Assembly: GCA_947476255.1 (NCBI GenBank)
Contig: CANJPY010000046.1
Location: 1-39,129, forward strand
Direction of reading: 5' to 3'
Length of the DNA: 39,129 nucleotides
Origin: Chthoniobacteraceae bacterium
Lineage (GTDB): Bacteria; Verrucomicrobiota; Verrucomicrobiia; Chthoniobacterales; Chthoniobacteraceae
Position 1 is the first letter of the stretch. Every line of letters starts with the position of its first letter. A program made the translations under genes and the position numbers. The notes under the pieces are model-generated. The model made no database searches. It saw only the letters and a list, made by a program, of their open reading frames with translations, and was not told where the DNA came from. Below, one piece after another: positions 25,684 to 34,033 of this stretch.

Positions 25684-27768
25684 ATGCCGCACAGTACTCA
25701 AACCACACGGCCAGTGTTCACCGTACAAAGAGCGCGCCCCAACGGCGACGTGCCTCCACGCTCGCTACCACGGCTACCACGGCCCGTCTTGCCTCGGTTA
25801 CGGCCCCTGTTCGCGCTCGTGTGCGCCCTACACGCGTGCCCGCTGGGTGCACATGCTCAAAAACCAAGCGCCGGCACGCAGGAGACTTCCAAGGCCGTGG
25901 GGCAACCCGTCACAGTGTCCCGCCCGGAGTGGGTCCTCTCGTCTTGTGATCTTGGCGCGGCGGGCCAACCCAAAATGAACCCGGCGGACATCGTGCGCGA
26001 ACTCCGCGCCGATGGCTGGCCTGCAAAGGTTGCTCCTGCAGAAAGCCCGGCGGCAACCAACTGGCGAAAAATCCCTGCGGGGACGCATCCTGAAAGTTGG
26101 GTAAGCCTGGTCACTGCCAGCTTCGGACGACGCGGCGAGGTGTACGCCTTCCAATTTCAAGGGCAGGATGGCCGGGCCAAACTTCTCGCGCACATCTCCC
26201 ACAAGATGGTCCCCGGCGTTGGACAGGATCCCATGAAAGGCGCTTACGTGTGGACCGACGCATCCCCCAATGTGGCCTCCGCCCTGCGCACCCATAGAGA
26301 GGCCCCGCCCGCGAACCCAGAAACAGCGAAGAGCTTCAGGCCCCTGCAATTGGAAATCGTACACGGTCAGGAATCTGAAGCCCCGGAAGTTCAGGACACA
26401 GAAAGAGGCTCCTCGTTGGATACAGCCATGAGCCTGCCTCCCCAAAAAGTGCTGCCAGTTCTCGATGCGATCATCACGGCTGCCGCCTGTTCTGCAGGTT
26501 GGGCGCCAGGCCCGGGCGCCGCGCCAAGCCGCGCCAGGGTGGAATTACGGGTTCAGGACCGCGCCTGTGCCATCCAAGTTTCCTTCGTGCATGAAGGGCG
26601 GGAAACACACACGGGCTTCAGGCGTATTCCGTGGGAGGAATATCCCGAGCAACTCAAACTCCTTTTCCATTGGCCCGCCCTCGAAAAACATGTCTCGGAC
26701 TTTGCTCGCCCCCATTTTGAATCCCTCCAATTGCTAGGCCTCGATCAGAACAAACTGTTCTGCCTGCTCGGGGACGAAGTGGCCGCCCTCGACGCCACCA
26801 CTGCGGCGGAGCTTTGGCGCATCCGCAAGCGTCCCGGCCAAGCCCTTCCTGCGCGCTTGCGCCCCCAGTACACGACACGCCGCGACCCGCAGGGTAAACT
26901 AAGGATTGTGCGCTGGAATATTGCCCTTTCGGAAGTATCTCCCCATGACGGAGCCCTCCTCCCTCTGGCCGCTGGCGCGGCATCGGCTCCGCACTCCTTC
27001 GACTTTGCCGGCGACGGCGCACTGGCCTCTGCCGAGGCAATGCAACTGCGCGTCTTTTCGAAGGGCAAGGAAATCTGGACCACCACCGAAAAGCACGAAA
27101 TCCGGTGCGGACCGCGGTTTGAAAAAGACCGCGTACTCATCGGCCACGACGGCGGGGAACTTCTGGCGCTGGACCGCGCTACGGGCAAAGAGTTGTGGAG
27201 AACGCCCGCGGGTGGATCTTTTTATGGCAGTATCTCTGCGGCTGGCGCTTTGCGCTTTGCGTTCTGCGCTCAAACCGAAACGCTTGTGGCGTTCTCACCC
27301 GAGGACGGAAGCCTCAAATGGCGGTTTCAAGCTGGAGACGCTCTGGCGCAGGAACCCTTCGAATTCAATGGCTCTCTTTTTTTAGTCACCAAGGCAAACC
27401 GGGTGGTACGGTTGCATCCGGAGAGCGGCGCCGTTCTTCATGAAGTCCAATGGCCCGCATGGATTAGCGGTCTGCAACCCGTTGATTCAGCGGCAGGGAC
27501 GGTTCTGGCTCTCAATGATTCAAGAGGCCGCCTCACTCTGCTCGATGCCAGGCTCGTGACGCAGGGAAGCGCAAATCTGGAAACCAGACTGACGGGCGCC
27601 ACGTTCTCTGCAGTCCTTCCTGAGATTTGGCGGCAACGCGCCTCCAAAAAGAAAGGCGCTGACGAAGACCTGAGCGAGGCCCTCACAGCGCCCGCACACA
27701 AACCTTTCTTCCTGAGCACAAACAATCTGGGTTTTCTGCTCAAACTCACCCCTGAAAGCCTGCGATGA
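25684..27768 (+). CDS. Exported PQQ-type beta-propeller protein
   Basis: A 694-residue protein with a long N-terminus ending in an export signal (RLRPLFALVCALHACPLGAHAQ, about residues 40-60). Residues about 60-340 are unlike anything I recognise. The C-terminal half (about 350-690) carries PQQ/BamB-like propeller repeats: ALDATTAAELWRI, ELLALDRATGKELWRTPAGG (about 488-507), TLVAFSPEDGSLKWRFQAGDAL and VVRLHPESGAVLHEVQW. Such propellers mostly mediate protein or ligand binding; the tryptophan-docking repeats do not by themselves indicate a PQQ enzyme. It lies 61 bases after the 1357-residue gene and its stop overlaps the next start by four bases, so it belongs to the secreted-enzyme operon. 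A role in assembling, binding or regulating the neighbouring hydrolases is inferred. Confidence 0.75.
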   Translation: MPHSTQTTRPVFTVQRARPNGDVPPRSLPRLPRPVLPRLRPLFALVCALHACPLGAHAQKPSAGTQETSKAVGQPVTVSRPEWVLSSCDLGAAGQPKMNPADIVRELRADGWPAKVAPAESPAATNWRKIPAGTHPESWVSLVTASFGRRGEVYAFQFQGQDGRAKLLAHISHKMVPGVGQDPMKGAYVWTDASPNVASALRTHREAPPANPETAKSFRPLQLEIVHGQESEAPEVQDTERGSSLDTAMSLPPQKVLPVLDAIITAAACSAGWAPGPGAAPSRARVELRVQDRACAIQVSFVHEGRETHTGFRRIPWEEYPEQLKLLFHWPALEKHVSDFARPHFESLQLLGLDQNKLFCLLGDEVAALDATTAAELWRIRKRPGQALPARLRPQYTTRRDPQGKLRIVRWNIALSEVSPHDGALLPLAAGAASAPHSFDFAGDGALASAEAMQLRVFSKGKEIWTTTEKHEIRCGPRFEKDRVLIGHDGGELLALDRATGKELWRTPAGGSFYGSISAAGALRFAFCAQTETLVAFSPEDGSLKWRFQAGDALAQEPFEFNGSLFLVTKANRVVRLHPESGAVLHEVQWPAWISGLQPVDSAAGTVLALNDSRGRLTLLDARLVTQGSANLETRLTGATFSAVLPEIWRQRASKKKGADEDLSEALTAPAHKPFFLSTNNLGFLLKLTPESLR

Positions 27769-30700
27769 AAGCCCCACTCCAGTTGAATGTGTTGGGGTGC
27801 GTTGTCCTTGCGAGCGCCCTCGTTTGCCCAGGCCACAACGCGCTTGCAGCTCCCTCTGTCGCGAAAGGACTGCCCGCGAAGGGCTCCCCCACGGCAGCGA
27901 AAAAAAATCCCGACGACGATGCCTCCCTTGACGTTCTCGGTGAACTCGACACGGGAAGTGCAGCCGCCGACCTCAATAACATGAGGTTTAGTCACTTCTC
28001 GGTGCTGGAGGGCTGGGAGCAGGTGGAACCGCTGCGAGCCCCGCTCAAAAAAAACGGGGAAACCTACCACTGGAAAATGGAGCGGGGATATGCCTCGCCT
28101 CTCAACGCACAGCCCATTTCCACTCTGGTCGCCGTGCCCAAAGAGGGTGACTACCGGATCTACCTGCGCCACTCTCTCGGGCAGCAGGTATCTGCACCGC
28201 TCAAGCTCACGGTCGAGCCTTTAGAAACTCGCACGGGTGCGTCTGGAACTGGCAAGAGCACCTCCAACGCCCAATCCCTCGTTTTTGGAGAAACACGACT
28301 TCTCCCCTCCACTCTTGGAAAAGAGCAGGAGCAGAAGCTGCCGGTACGCTTTGAATCAGAGGTGCAACGCAACACTTTCCCGGGAGACAAAATGTTCGTG
28401 TGGGAATACAAGGACATCAAACTCGCTGCAGGCCCCCACCGCATCTCGCTCCAGAGTGAACGCACTGACAACCGCGTCACAGCACTGTTCCTCTCCCTGA
28501 GCAAGGGGTTTCGCCCCAGCATGTCGGAGGTGAAGGCCGAGAACACCCTCGAAGGCGTGTTCCTGCGCTACAAACTGCTTCGCGGAGCCACCGGCACACA
28601 TTACACGGTAAACACCCCCCTGAACTACCACTGGCGCGGACGCAAACCGCTCAACTCCACAGACGCGCTCTGGTATGATCACACCGACGTCCTCACCAAA
28701 GTGCCCGCCGGAGAATGGAGCGATTTTTTGGATGTCCGTGAGCAACTCGTCCTCGGTGGCGGGCCGTTCTCAAGCTGGATGCCCACTTTTACGGGTGTCT
28801 CGGAGGGAGAGGTGGAGGTGCAAATCGCCTGGCAACCCCACGAGGCCGCCGTGGTGCACTCCTTCAAAACGGCCATCAGCAAGGGGCGCGCTCTCTTCCG
28901 TGCGCCACACGGCTTGTACGGCTTCCGCGCCCCGGTCGCAGAACCTGCTTGGGGAGTGTGGGCCCACACACTGGGGCAGAAGTTTGCCCCCGAAGAAGCC
29001 GTTGTCGAAAAATACCTCCAGTTCTCAGAGCAAGCCCGCCAGACACTCGGACTCCCGCAAGACCACCCGACACCCAAACTTTTGCAAATCCTGACCGGCT
29101 CCCGCACCGGCGCCGTCCACCAACCGCGCGTCATCGAGATGCTCGCCAGAATGGGGCTCAACTGGCTCCCAGATGCCACTCCCGACCTGCGCCAAAAGTT
29201 GAATCTGTACGATGACTCCTCCTCCAAAAAGCTCAAGATGGGGGATGAAATCTCCACCTACACTCCGGCCTCCCTGCTGAACGCGGACCCTTACATGAGG
29301 GCTGGGTTCCATCAATTTCTGAGAAAACAAGCCGCAGAGGAAGGACTGAGCATGCGGGAATTTCTGGGCGTCGAAGATCCCTCGGAAATCTCCGCCATGG
29401 ACGCGCTGCCCGAGAATCCAGGACGTTATGAGAGGCGGCAGTTTTACTGCTCCCAACGCTACGGTCACCTTGCAACAGTCCCGAAATATGCCCGTCAAGT
29501 GCGGGAGCTCCTGCTGCAGCACCCGAACGCGCGCATCTACAACAACTATTCTCCCCACCCTGTCTTTCTCACAGGCCGTGACATGAACCATTCCGACTGG
29601 TTCATCATGGCGAGAAACGGAGGGCAAACCCTGGGCTGGGGCGAAGACTGGGCCACGGGGGGCGCCTGGAGTTTGGGCACGCCGATGGCGGAATGCGTCA
29701 CCTTCTACGCCGCACTTGTGGAATGCTCCGTACGCACGCGCGGGTATCCTGCAGGCTTTTATGTCGGTACAAACTGCGGTTACTCGGCGCAAAAAATGTT
29801 TTCCTGCCTGAGTCAGGGCGTCAACCTTCTCTACCTCTACGACTGGGGATCCATCGACGGGCTCGCCGAAGGCTCCAACGCTTGGAGCGAAATGGAGGAC
29901 CAATATCTTTCAGTCATGCAGGCCACACACGCCCTTGGTCCGGTGGATGAAATCGTGGCCAAGGGCAAACGCGAACCACGCCGCACCGCCCTGCTTTACA
30001 ACCGCAGTCACGAAATCATGAGCGGCTCCAAAGTCTGGCTTAACAGGGACTGGATGTGGACGTTCCTCGGACTGCGCAACTCGGGAATTCCCGTGGAACT
30101 GGTGCTTGAAGAGGACCTCACCAAAGACAACCTCAAGCAATACGATGTGCTTTACCTCGGCGGCCAGAACCTGCAACGGACCAAGCTCGGCATCTTGCGC
30201 GAGTGGGTGGAAGCTGGCGGCCTGCTTATTGCCTCGGCAGGTACAGCCCTCTACGACCTCTACGGAGATCCGATGCCCGAAGCCGAAAGTCTGTTTGGCG
30301 CCAAACAACACCTCGCCAGCGCGAAGGACACCAACTCTCGAACACGCGTGCGTTTCAAACAATGCGCTCAGTTTCCTGAAGTCGAACTCAACGCCTCCAC
30401 GGCGGGCGAGCAAAAATACATCCTCACTCCCAGCACCGCTCAACCCGTCGCCACCTACGATGGAGGAGACACGGCTGCGGTGGTGCACGCTCTTGGCAAA
30501 GGCTGCTCCATCCTGTTGGGAGTCACCACCGGAGAGATGTTCCGAGCCCACGGGGGAGCGGGCGGCAGCGCGCATGCGTGGCTGGCGAGTCCACCTCTCT
30601 GGCGCTTGGGCCGTGCGCGCGCGGAATTCGACTGCCCGCAGGCGGAGGTCACCGTATACGACCATGAGAGCGGCACCGCCGTACTGGTCTCCCACCACGC

Positions 30701-30881
30701 CCCTAAAGCCGATGCTTTGCCAACTACCCCCGGCAAGCTGTCTGTGAAGCCTGCAAAAGAAGTGCGGGAAGTTCTCAGCGCCTTGAACGGCCCCCTCAAA
30801 TGGGAAATGCGTTCGGGACGCGTGGAGATCCAGCTACCGCCTCCAACCAAATCCCCCGTCGATGCCATCCTCTTGCGTTAA
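27765..30881 (+). CDS. Secreted GH42-like glycoside hydrolase family protein
   Basis: A 1038-residue exported protein (signal peptide about 1-29, cleavage near ALAAPS). A beta-rich N-terminal half (about 60-390) precedes a TIM-barrel-like region where GDEIST (Glu495) and LGWGEDWATGG (Glu627) are the candidate acid/base and nucleophile. Residues about 740-850 (ALLYNRSHEIM..., QYDVLYLGGQNLQRTKLGILREWVEAGGLL) form a glutamine-amidotransferase-like domain as in GH42 proteins, and a final beta part contains the ALGKGCSILLGVTTG stretch. The same order and several identical positions occur in the protein at 3377-6097, so the two are paralogues in their C-terminal halves. ATG 27765 overlaps the stop of the propeller gene, implying translational coupling. 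Substrate unknown. Confidence 0.75.
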   Translation: MKAPLQLNVLGCVVLASALVCPGHNALAAPSVAKGLPAKGSPTAAKKNPDDDASLDVLGELDTGSAAADLNNMRFSHFSVLEGWEQVEPLRAPLKKNGETYHWKMERGYASPLNAQPISTLVAVPKEGDYRIYLRHSLGQQVSAPLKLTVEPLETRTGASGTGKSTSNAQSLVFGETRLLPSTLGKEQEQKLPVRFESEVQRNTFPGDKMFVWEYKDIKLAAGPHRISLQSERTDNRVTALFLSLSKGFRPSMSEVKAENTLEGVFLRYKLLRGATGTHYTVNTPLNYHWRGRKPLNSTDALWYDHTDVLTKVPAGEWSDFLDVREQLVLGGGPFSSWMPTFTGVSEGEVEVQIAWQPHEAAVVHSFKTAISKGRALFRAPHGLYGFRAPVAEPAWGVWAHTLGQKFAPEEAVVEKYLQFSEQARQTLGLPQDHPTPKLLQILTGSRTGAVHQPRVIEMLARMGLNWLPDATPDLRQKLNLYDDSSSKKLKMGDEISTYTPASLLNADPYMRAGFHQFLRKQAAEEGLSMREFLGVEDPSEISAMDALPENPGRYERRQFYCSQRYGHLATVPKYARQVRELLLQHPNARIYNNYSPHPVFLTGRDMNHSDWFIMARNGGQTLGWGEDWATGGAWSLGTPMAECVTFYAALVECSVRTRGYPAGFYVGTNCGYSAQKMFSCLSQGVNLLYLYDWGSIDGLAEGSNAWSEMEDQYLSVMQATHALGPVDEIVAKGKREPRRTALLYNRSHEIMSGSKVWLNRDWMWTFLGLRNSGIPVELVLEEDLTKDNLKQYDVLYLGGQNLQRTKLGILREWVEAGGLLIASAGTALYDLYGDPMPEAESLFGAKQHLASAKDTNSRTRVRFKQCAQFPEVELNASTAGEQKYILTPSTAQPVATYDGGDTAAVVHALGKGCSILLGVTTGEMFRAHGGAGGSAHAWLASPPLWRLGRARAEFDCPQAEVTVYDHESGTAVLVSHHAPKADALPTTPGKLSVKPAKEVREVLSALNGPLKWEMRSGRVEIQLPPPTKSPVDAILLR

Positions 30882-31010
30882 ACCGGGCCTTTGGAGAATG
30901 CACCTGCTCAAACCCCAAAAGCACCTCCCCCCTCAGCGAAGCGGACTGCCTGACTTCCGGTATCCGGCCGAATCACCTGGCATTCGGAACAGAAAGTTGC
31001 CGCCTCAGTG

Positions 31011-31036
31011 GGGCACGAGCGGGCACGAGCGGGCAC
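31011..31036. repeat. Short 10-bp tandem repeat in convergent intergenic region
   Basis: GGGCACGAGC occurs twice in a row and begins a third time (GGGCAC) between the end of the secreted-enzyme operon and the end of the histidine kinase gene. The surrounding 207 bases hold no gene. GCCTCAG near 31003 could pair with CTGAGGC near 31076, enclosing the repeat, as a weak terminator-like structure. Confidence 0.7.
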
Positions 31037-31088
31037 AAAAGACGAAAAAAGGCGAATCGCTGTGGGACTCCGCCCTGAGGCTTTCCCT

Positions 31089-32696
31089 CTAACGCTTGAG
31101 CACCGTTGCAATTGCCTTCTTCAACGTGTTTGCCGTTACGGGCTTGCTGATCAGCAGGTCCGCCCCCTGCGGCGTGCCGCCTTTGGTACGCATTTCGTCC
31201 CCGAACCCGGTCAGCACAATCAGTGGAACCGTGCTCCCCCGGACTCGCATTTCAGCGGCCAACTGGGCCCCTGTCATCCCGGGCATGGACTGGTCGGAAA
31301 TAACAAGATCCCACGTGGACAGAGCGAGTTGCCGGAGCACCTCCTGGGCGCTTTCCACAGGAACCGCTTGATGCCCCTCCGCCTGAAGCATTTCCACAAT
31401 AACCTGCCGGATGATCTCCTGGTCATCCACCACAAGGACACGCAAGGACGGCACAGAGAGATTCCCAGGAGGTTCCACAGGCACGTTTTTTACCGTGGAC
31501 GAGGGCAGCGTGAGGGTAAAAGTGGTTCCGTTCCATTTACGACTTTCGACGACCACAGAACCGCCATAGCGCTGCACAAAACCGTAAACCGCCGCCAAGC
31601 CCAGCCCCGTCCCCCTGTCTCCTTTGGTGGTATAAAACGGCTCCAAACAACGACTGGATTCCTCTTCCGTCATTCCGACGCCCGTGTCACTGACACGGAT
31701 CACAATACACCCATCCTCACTCGAGGTTGTAAACCGCAGAACCCCACCCTCGGGCATCGCATCGACCGCATTAAAAATGAGGTTTGTAAGAATCTCGCGC
31801 ACCTCGGGGGCGTGCCCCAAAAAAGACGGCAACTTGGCAAGGTTCGTCTCCACCTGAATCTGAATCCCCTTCGCCCGAGATTTGTCACGCCAGCGCGGAG
31901 CCGTCAGAACGATGGCCTGCTGGATGGCGATGTTCACGTCCACCGGGACGCGCAGTTCGTCTTGTTCGGCCGGTCGGTAAAAGTCGCGCAAACGAGCGAC
32001 GACATGCGAGGCGTCTTCGGCAGCCTCCATCAGGTGTTGGAATTGCTCGCGCTCGCGGGCCGGAACCTCGTTTTTAAAGAATCCAGAAAGAAGTTCCCCG
32101 TATCCGAGCACCATGGTGAGGGCGTTGTTAAAATCGTGCGCAATACCGCTGGCCATCATCCCCAAAGCCCGCAACCGCTCCTGTTTGACAAGCTGCTCCT
32201 GCGCCGCCTTCAAGCGCACCAGAGTATCTTCGAGCTGGCCCGTACGCTCCTTTACCTGGCGCTCCAAAGCCTCGTTCTGGCGCTGCAACTCCAAATGCAA
32301 AAATCTTGTCTCCAGAAGATTGCGGATCCGCAGCAACACCTCGTCCGAGTCCAGCGGTTTGGTGAGAAAATCATGCGCCCCTTTCTCGAGGGCGCGCTGA
32401 CGGGTCTGGGGCGTGACATCCGCGGTAAGTACGAGAATGGGCAGGTACTCCCCAAGGGGCAGCGCCGTCTTGATCTGCGAAAGCAACGTGAACCCGTCCA
32501 CAAACGGCATGTGCAGATCCAACAACACGATGTCCGGTTTTTCAGACAGCAGCATTGAAATCACCCGCCGCGGATCCGTCGTACTCACCACATAGCCCGC
32601 CTTGGCGAGTTCCAGCAACCGCTCCAAGAGGCGCACGTTGGACGCTTCATCGTCCACGATCAAAAAACGCGCCTTTTTTAGAACCAGTTCTGGCAT
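31089..32696 (-). CDS. Soluble hybrid histidine kinase, REC-HisKA-HATPase-REC
   Basis: A 535-residue two-component protein without membrane segments. The N-terminal receiver (about 10-125) has FLIVDDE and phospho-acceptor Asp60 in IVLLDLHMP. A coiled-coil linker (about 130-175) leads to the HisKA domain with MASGIAHDFNNALT and phospho-acceptor His187. The HATPase domain (about 290-400) shows NLIFNAVDAMPEGG (N box), SDTGVGM (G1) and GDRGTGLGLAAVYGFV (G2). A second receiver (about 418-535) has VLVVDDQE and Asp468 in VISDQSMPGMTG. Such proteins usually receive phosphate from another kinase and pass signals on through a phosphorelay. No output domain and no cognate regulator lie nearby. It converges with the secreted-enzyme operon and diverges from the ubiE-like operon. 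Confidence 0.95.
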   Translation of the reverse strand: MPELVLKKARFLIVDDEASNVRLLERLLELAKAGYVVSTTDPRRVISMLLSEKPDIVLLDLHMPFVDGFTLLSQIKTALPLGEYLPILVLTADVTPQTRQRALEKGAHDFLTKPLDSDEVLLRIRNLLETRFLHLELQRQNEALERQVKERTGQLEDTLVRLKAAQEQLVKQERLRALGMMASGIAHDFNNALTMVLGYGELLSGFFKNEVPAREREQFQHLMEAAEDASHVVARLRDFYRPAEQDELRVPVDVNIAIQQAIVLTAPRWRDKSRAKGIQIQVETNLAKLPSFLGHAPEVREILTNLIFNAVDAMPEGGVLRFTTSSEDGCIVIRVSDTGVGMTEEESSRCLEPFYTTKGDRGTGLGLAAVYGFVQRYGGSVVVESRKWNGTTFTLTLPSSTVKNVPVEPPGNLSVPSLRVLVVDDQEIIRQVIVEMLQAEGHQAVPVESAQEVLRQLALSTWDLVISDQSMPGMTGAQLAAEMRVRGSTVPLIVLTGFGDEMRTKGGTPQGADLLISKPVTANTLKKAIATVLKR

Positions 32697-32849
32697 GCGT
32701 CAAAGATTAGCAATACTGGGGCCAAACCCCATGAAAGATACACCAGTCTCACTCGTTTGCGGGGAACCTCGGGAGAAAACCACAATTTTTAAGAGATATT
32801 ATCCCTCAATTTAGCCTAGTGTTTCTCAAACAACCGCAGAATCACACGC

Positions 32850-32915
32850 ATGGAACATTTATTACGACTGGGGATCGGCCTTCTCCTAGCCACAGGCATC
32901 CAATGGATGAGCTGA
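32850..32915 (+). CDS. Possible 21-residue hydrophobic peptide
   Basis: An open frame from ATG 32850 encodes MEHLLRLGIGLLLATGIQWMS, a single potential membrane helix, and its stop overlaps the beginning of the next membrane-protein gene (ATG 32903) in another frame. The overlap resembles translational coupling, and the peptide could be a leader or a small membrane protein. There is no Shine-Dalgarno sequence and no comparison available here, so it may equally be chance. Confidence 0.3.
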   Translation: MEHLLRLGIGLLLATGIQWMS

Positions 32916-33334
32916 CCCGATCGAAAGCAATTCCCGTGTTTGGCTACCTTAAAGACCCCCTTTTCCTAGGGGCCTCACTCCTCTACGGAATCAACCGCTT
33001 TTTGCTCAAACCACGCTTCGGCCCGCAGTTTCCTTTTTTGCGCAATCACTGGAACGACTGTTTTCTCATCCCCACGGCCCTGCCCGTTCTCTTGTGGCTA
33101 TTGCGCAAAAGCCGTCTTCGCGGCCACGATGCCCCTCCCACCTGGAGTGAAATCGCGCAATGGACGCTCCTTTGGTCCCTCCTGTTTGAAGGCGTGTTTC
33201 CCCGCTTTCTCCACTGGGGCACCGCCGACTGGCGGGACGCGCTGTGCTACGCCGCAGGCGCCTGCGCCGCGGGTTTGCTCTGGAATAAACCCTTCTCACG
33301 CGCGGCTTCCAATCGGAGCCCTACCCGCGGATGA
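32903..33334 (+). CDS. Small integral membrane protein
   Basis: A 143-residue hydrophobic protein with about four membrane segments (near KDPLFLGASLLYGINRFLL, NDCFLIPTALPVLLWLL, IAQWTLLWSLLFEGVF and ALCYAAGACAAGLLW). The layout, with NDCFLIPTALPVLL and a LFEGVFP motif, resembles small membrane proteins in Bacteroidota that databases sometimes label magnesium citrate secondary transporter; that label is not well founded. I start at ATG 32903 (MDELTRSK); an upstream in-frame ATG at 32819 adds a hydrophilic stretch of doubtful value. It lies nine bases before the methyltransferase gene, so it is probably co-transcribed. Function unknown. Confidence 0.7.
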   Translation: MDELTRSKAIPVFGYLKDPLFLGASLLYGINRFLLKPRFGPQFPFLRNHWNDCFLIPTALPVLLWLLRKSRLRGHDAPPTWSEIAQWTLLWSLLFEGVFPRFLHWGTADWRDALCYAAGACAAGLLWNKPFSRAASNRSPTRG

Positions 33335-33343
33335 TTCTTCTCT

Positions 33344-34033
33344 ATGGCTTTGGACGGCTCTATTCAGGCAAATAGCGTACGCGCTTATTTTTCGCGCATC
33401 GCCTCGCGCTACGATCTCGCAAACCACTTGCTCAGTGGAGGCATCGACGTGCTGTGGCGGTTGCGGGCGGCCAAAATCGTCCAACAATGGGACCCTTCGT
33501 CCATCTTGGATTTGGCGACCGGTTCGGGAGACCTCGCGCGCACACTTCAACGCGCATGCCCAAAGGCGCTCCTGGTGGGAGCGGACTTTTGCGAACCCAT
33601 GCTGCAAGTTGCTCGAGCCAAAAAACTTCCAAATCTCGTGGTAGCAGATGCCTTGGAACTCCCCTTTGCCGCCCATTCATTTGAAGTCGTGACCGTGGCC
33701 TTCGGCCTTCGAAACATGGCGTCCTGGACCGGAGCCTTGGCGGAAATGCACCGCGTTCTCACCCCCGGCGGCCACCTGCTCATCCTCGACTTTGGGATGC
33801 CCAACCCGCCCATTTTGGGCCTCTACCGCTTTTACCTCCATAACGTGCTGCCCCTCATTGCCACCCTTCTCACCGGAGAACGTTCCGCGTACGACTATTT
33901 GGCAGACTCCATCGAAACCTTCCCCCACGGCGCGGCCATGTGCGAGCGCCTTCAGGAAAGTAGCTATATCAACCCCACTTACGCACCACTGCTGGGAGGC
34001 ATCGCAGCTCTTTACACTGCCACCAGACCGTGA
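33344..34033 (+). CDS. UbiE/MenG quinone-biosynthesis methyltransferase
   Basis: A 229-residue SAM-dependent methyltransferase of the UbiE/MenG (COQ5) family, which methylates the demethylmenaquinone or ubiquinone precursor ring. The family opening VRAYFSRIASRYDLANHLLSGGIDVLWR (about 12-40), SAM motif I ILDLATGSGDLA (about 53-64), the VVADALELPFAAHSFEVVTVAFGLRNMA block (about 95-125) and LTPGGHLLILDFGMP are all present, with the usual tyrosine-rich region AYDYLADSIETFP. In an organism of this type menaquinone (MenG) is the more likely target, but the sequence alone does not decide. The stop overlaps the GTG start of the next gene. Leader without Shine-Dalgarno sequence. Confidence 0.93.
   Translation: MALDGSIQANSVRAYFSRIASRYDLANHLLSGGIDVLWRLRAAKIVQQWDPSSILDLATGSGDLARTLQRACPKALLVGADFCEPMLQVARAKKLPNLVVADALELPFAAHSFEVVTVAFGLRNMASWTGALAEMHRVLTPGGHLLILDFGMPNPPILGLYRFYLHNVLPLIATLLTGERSAYDYLADSIETFPHGAAMCERLQESSYINPTYAPLLGGIAALYTATRP

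Noticed and set aside
25684..27768. A PQQ-dependent dehydrogenase
   Set aside because: The blades show docking motifs of the BamB/PQQ-repeat type but none of the calcium- and PQQ-binding residues or disulfide ring expected of the enzyme can be recognised.
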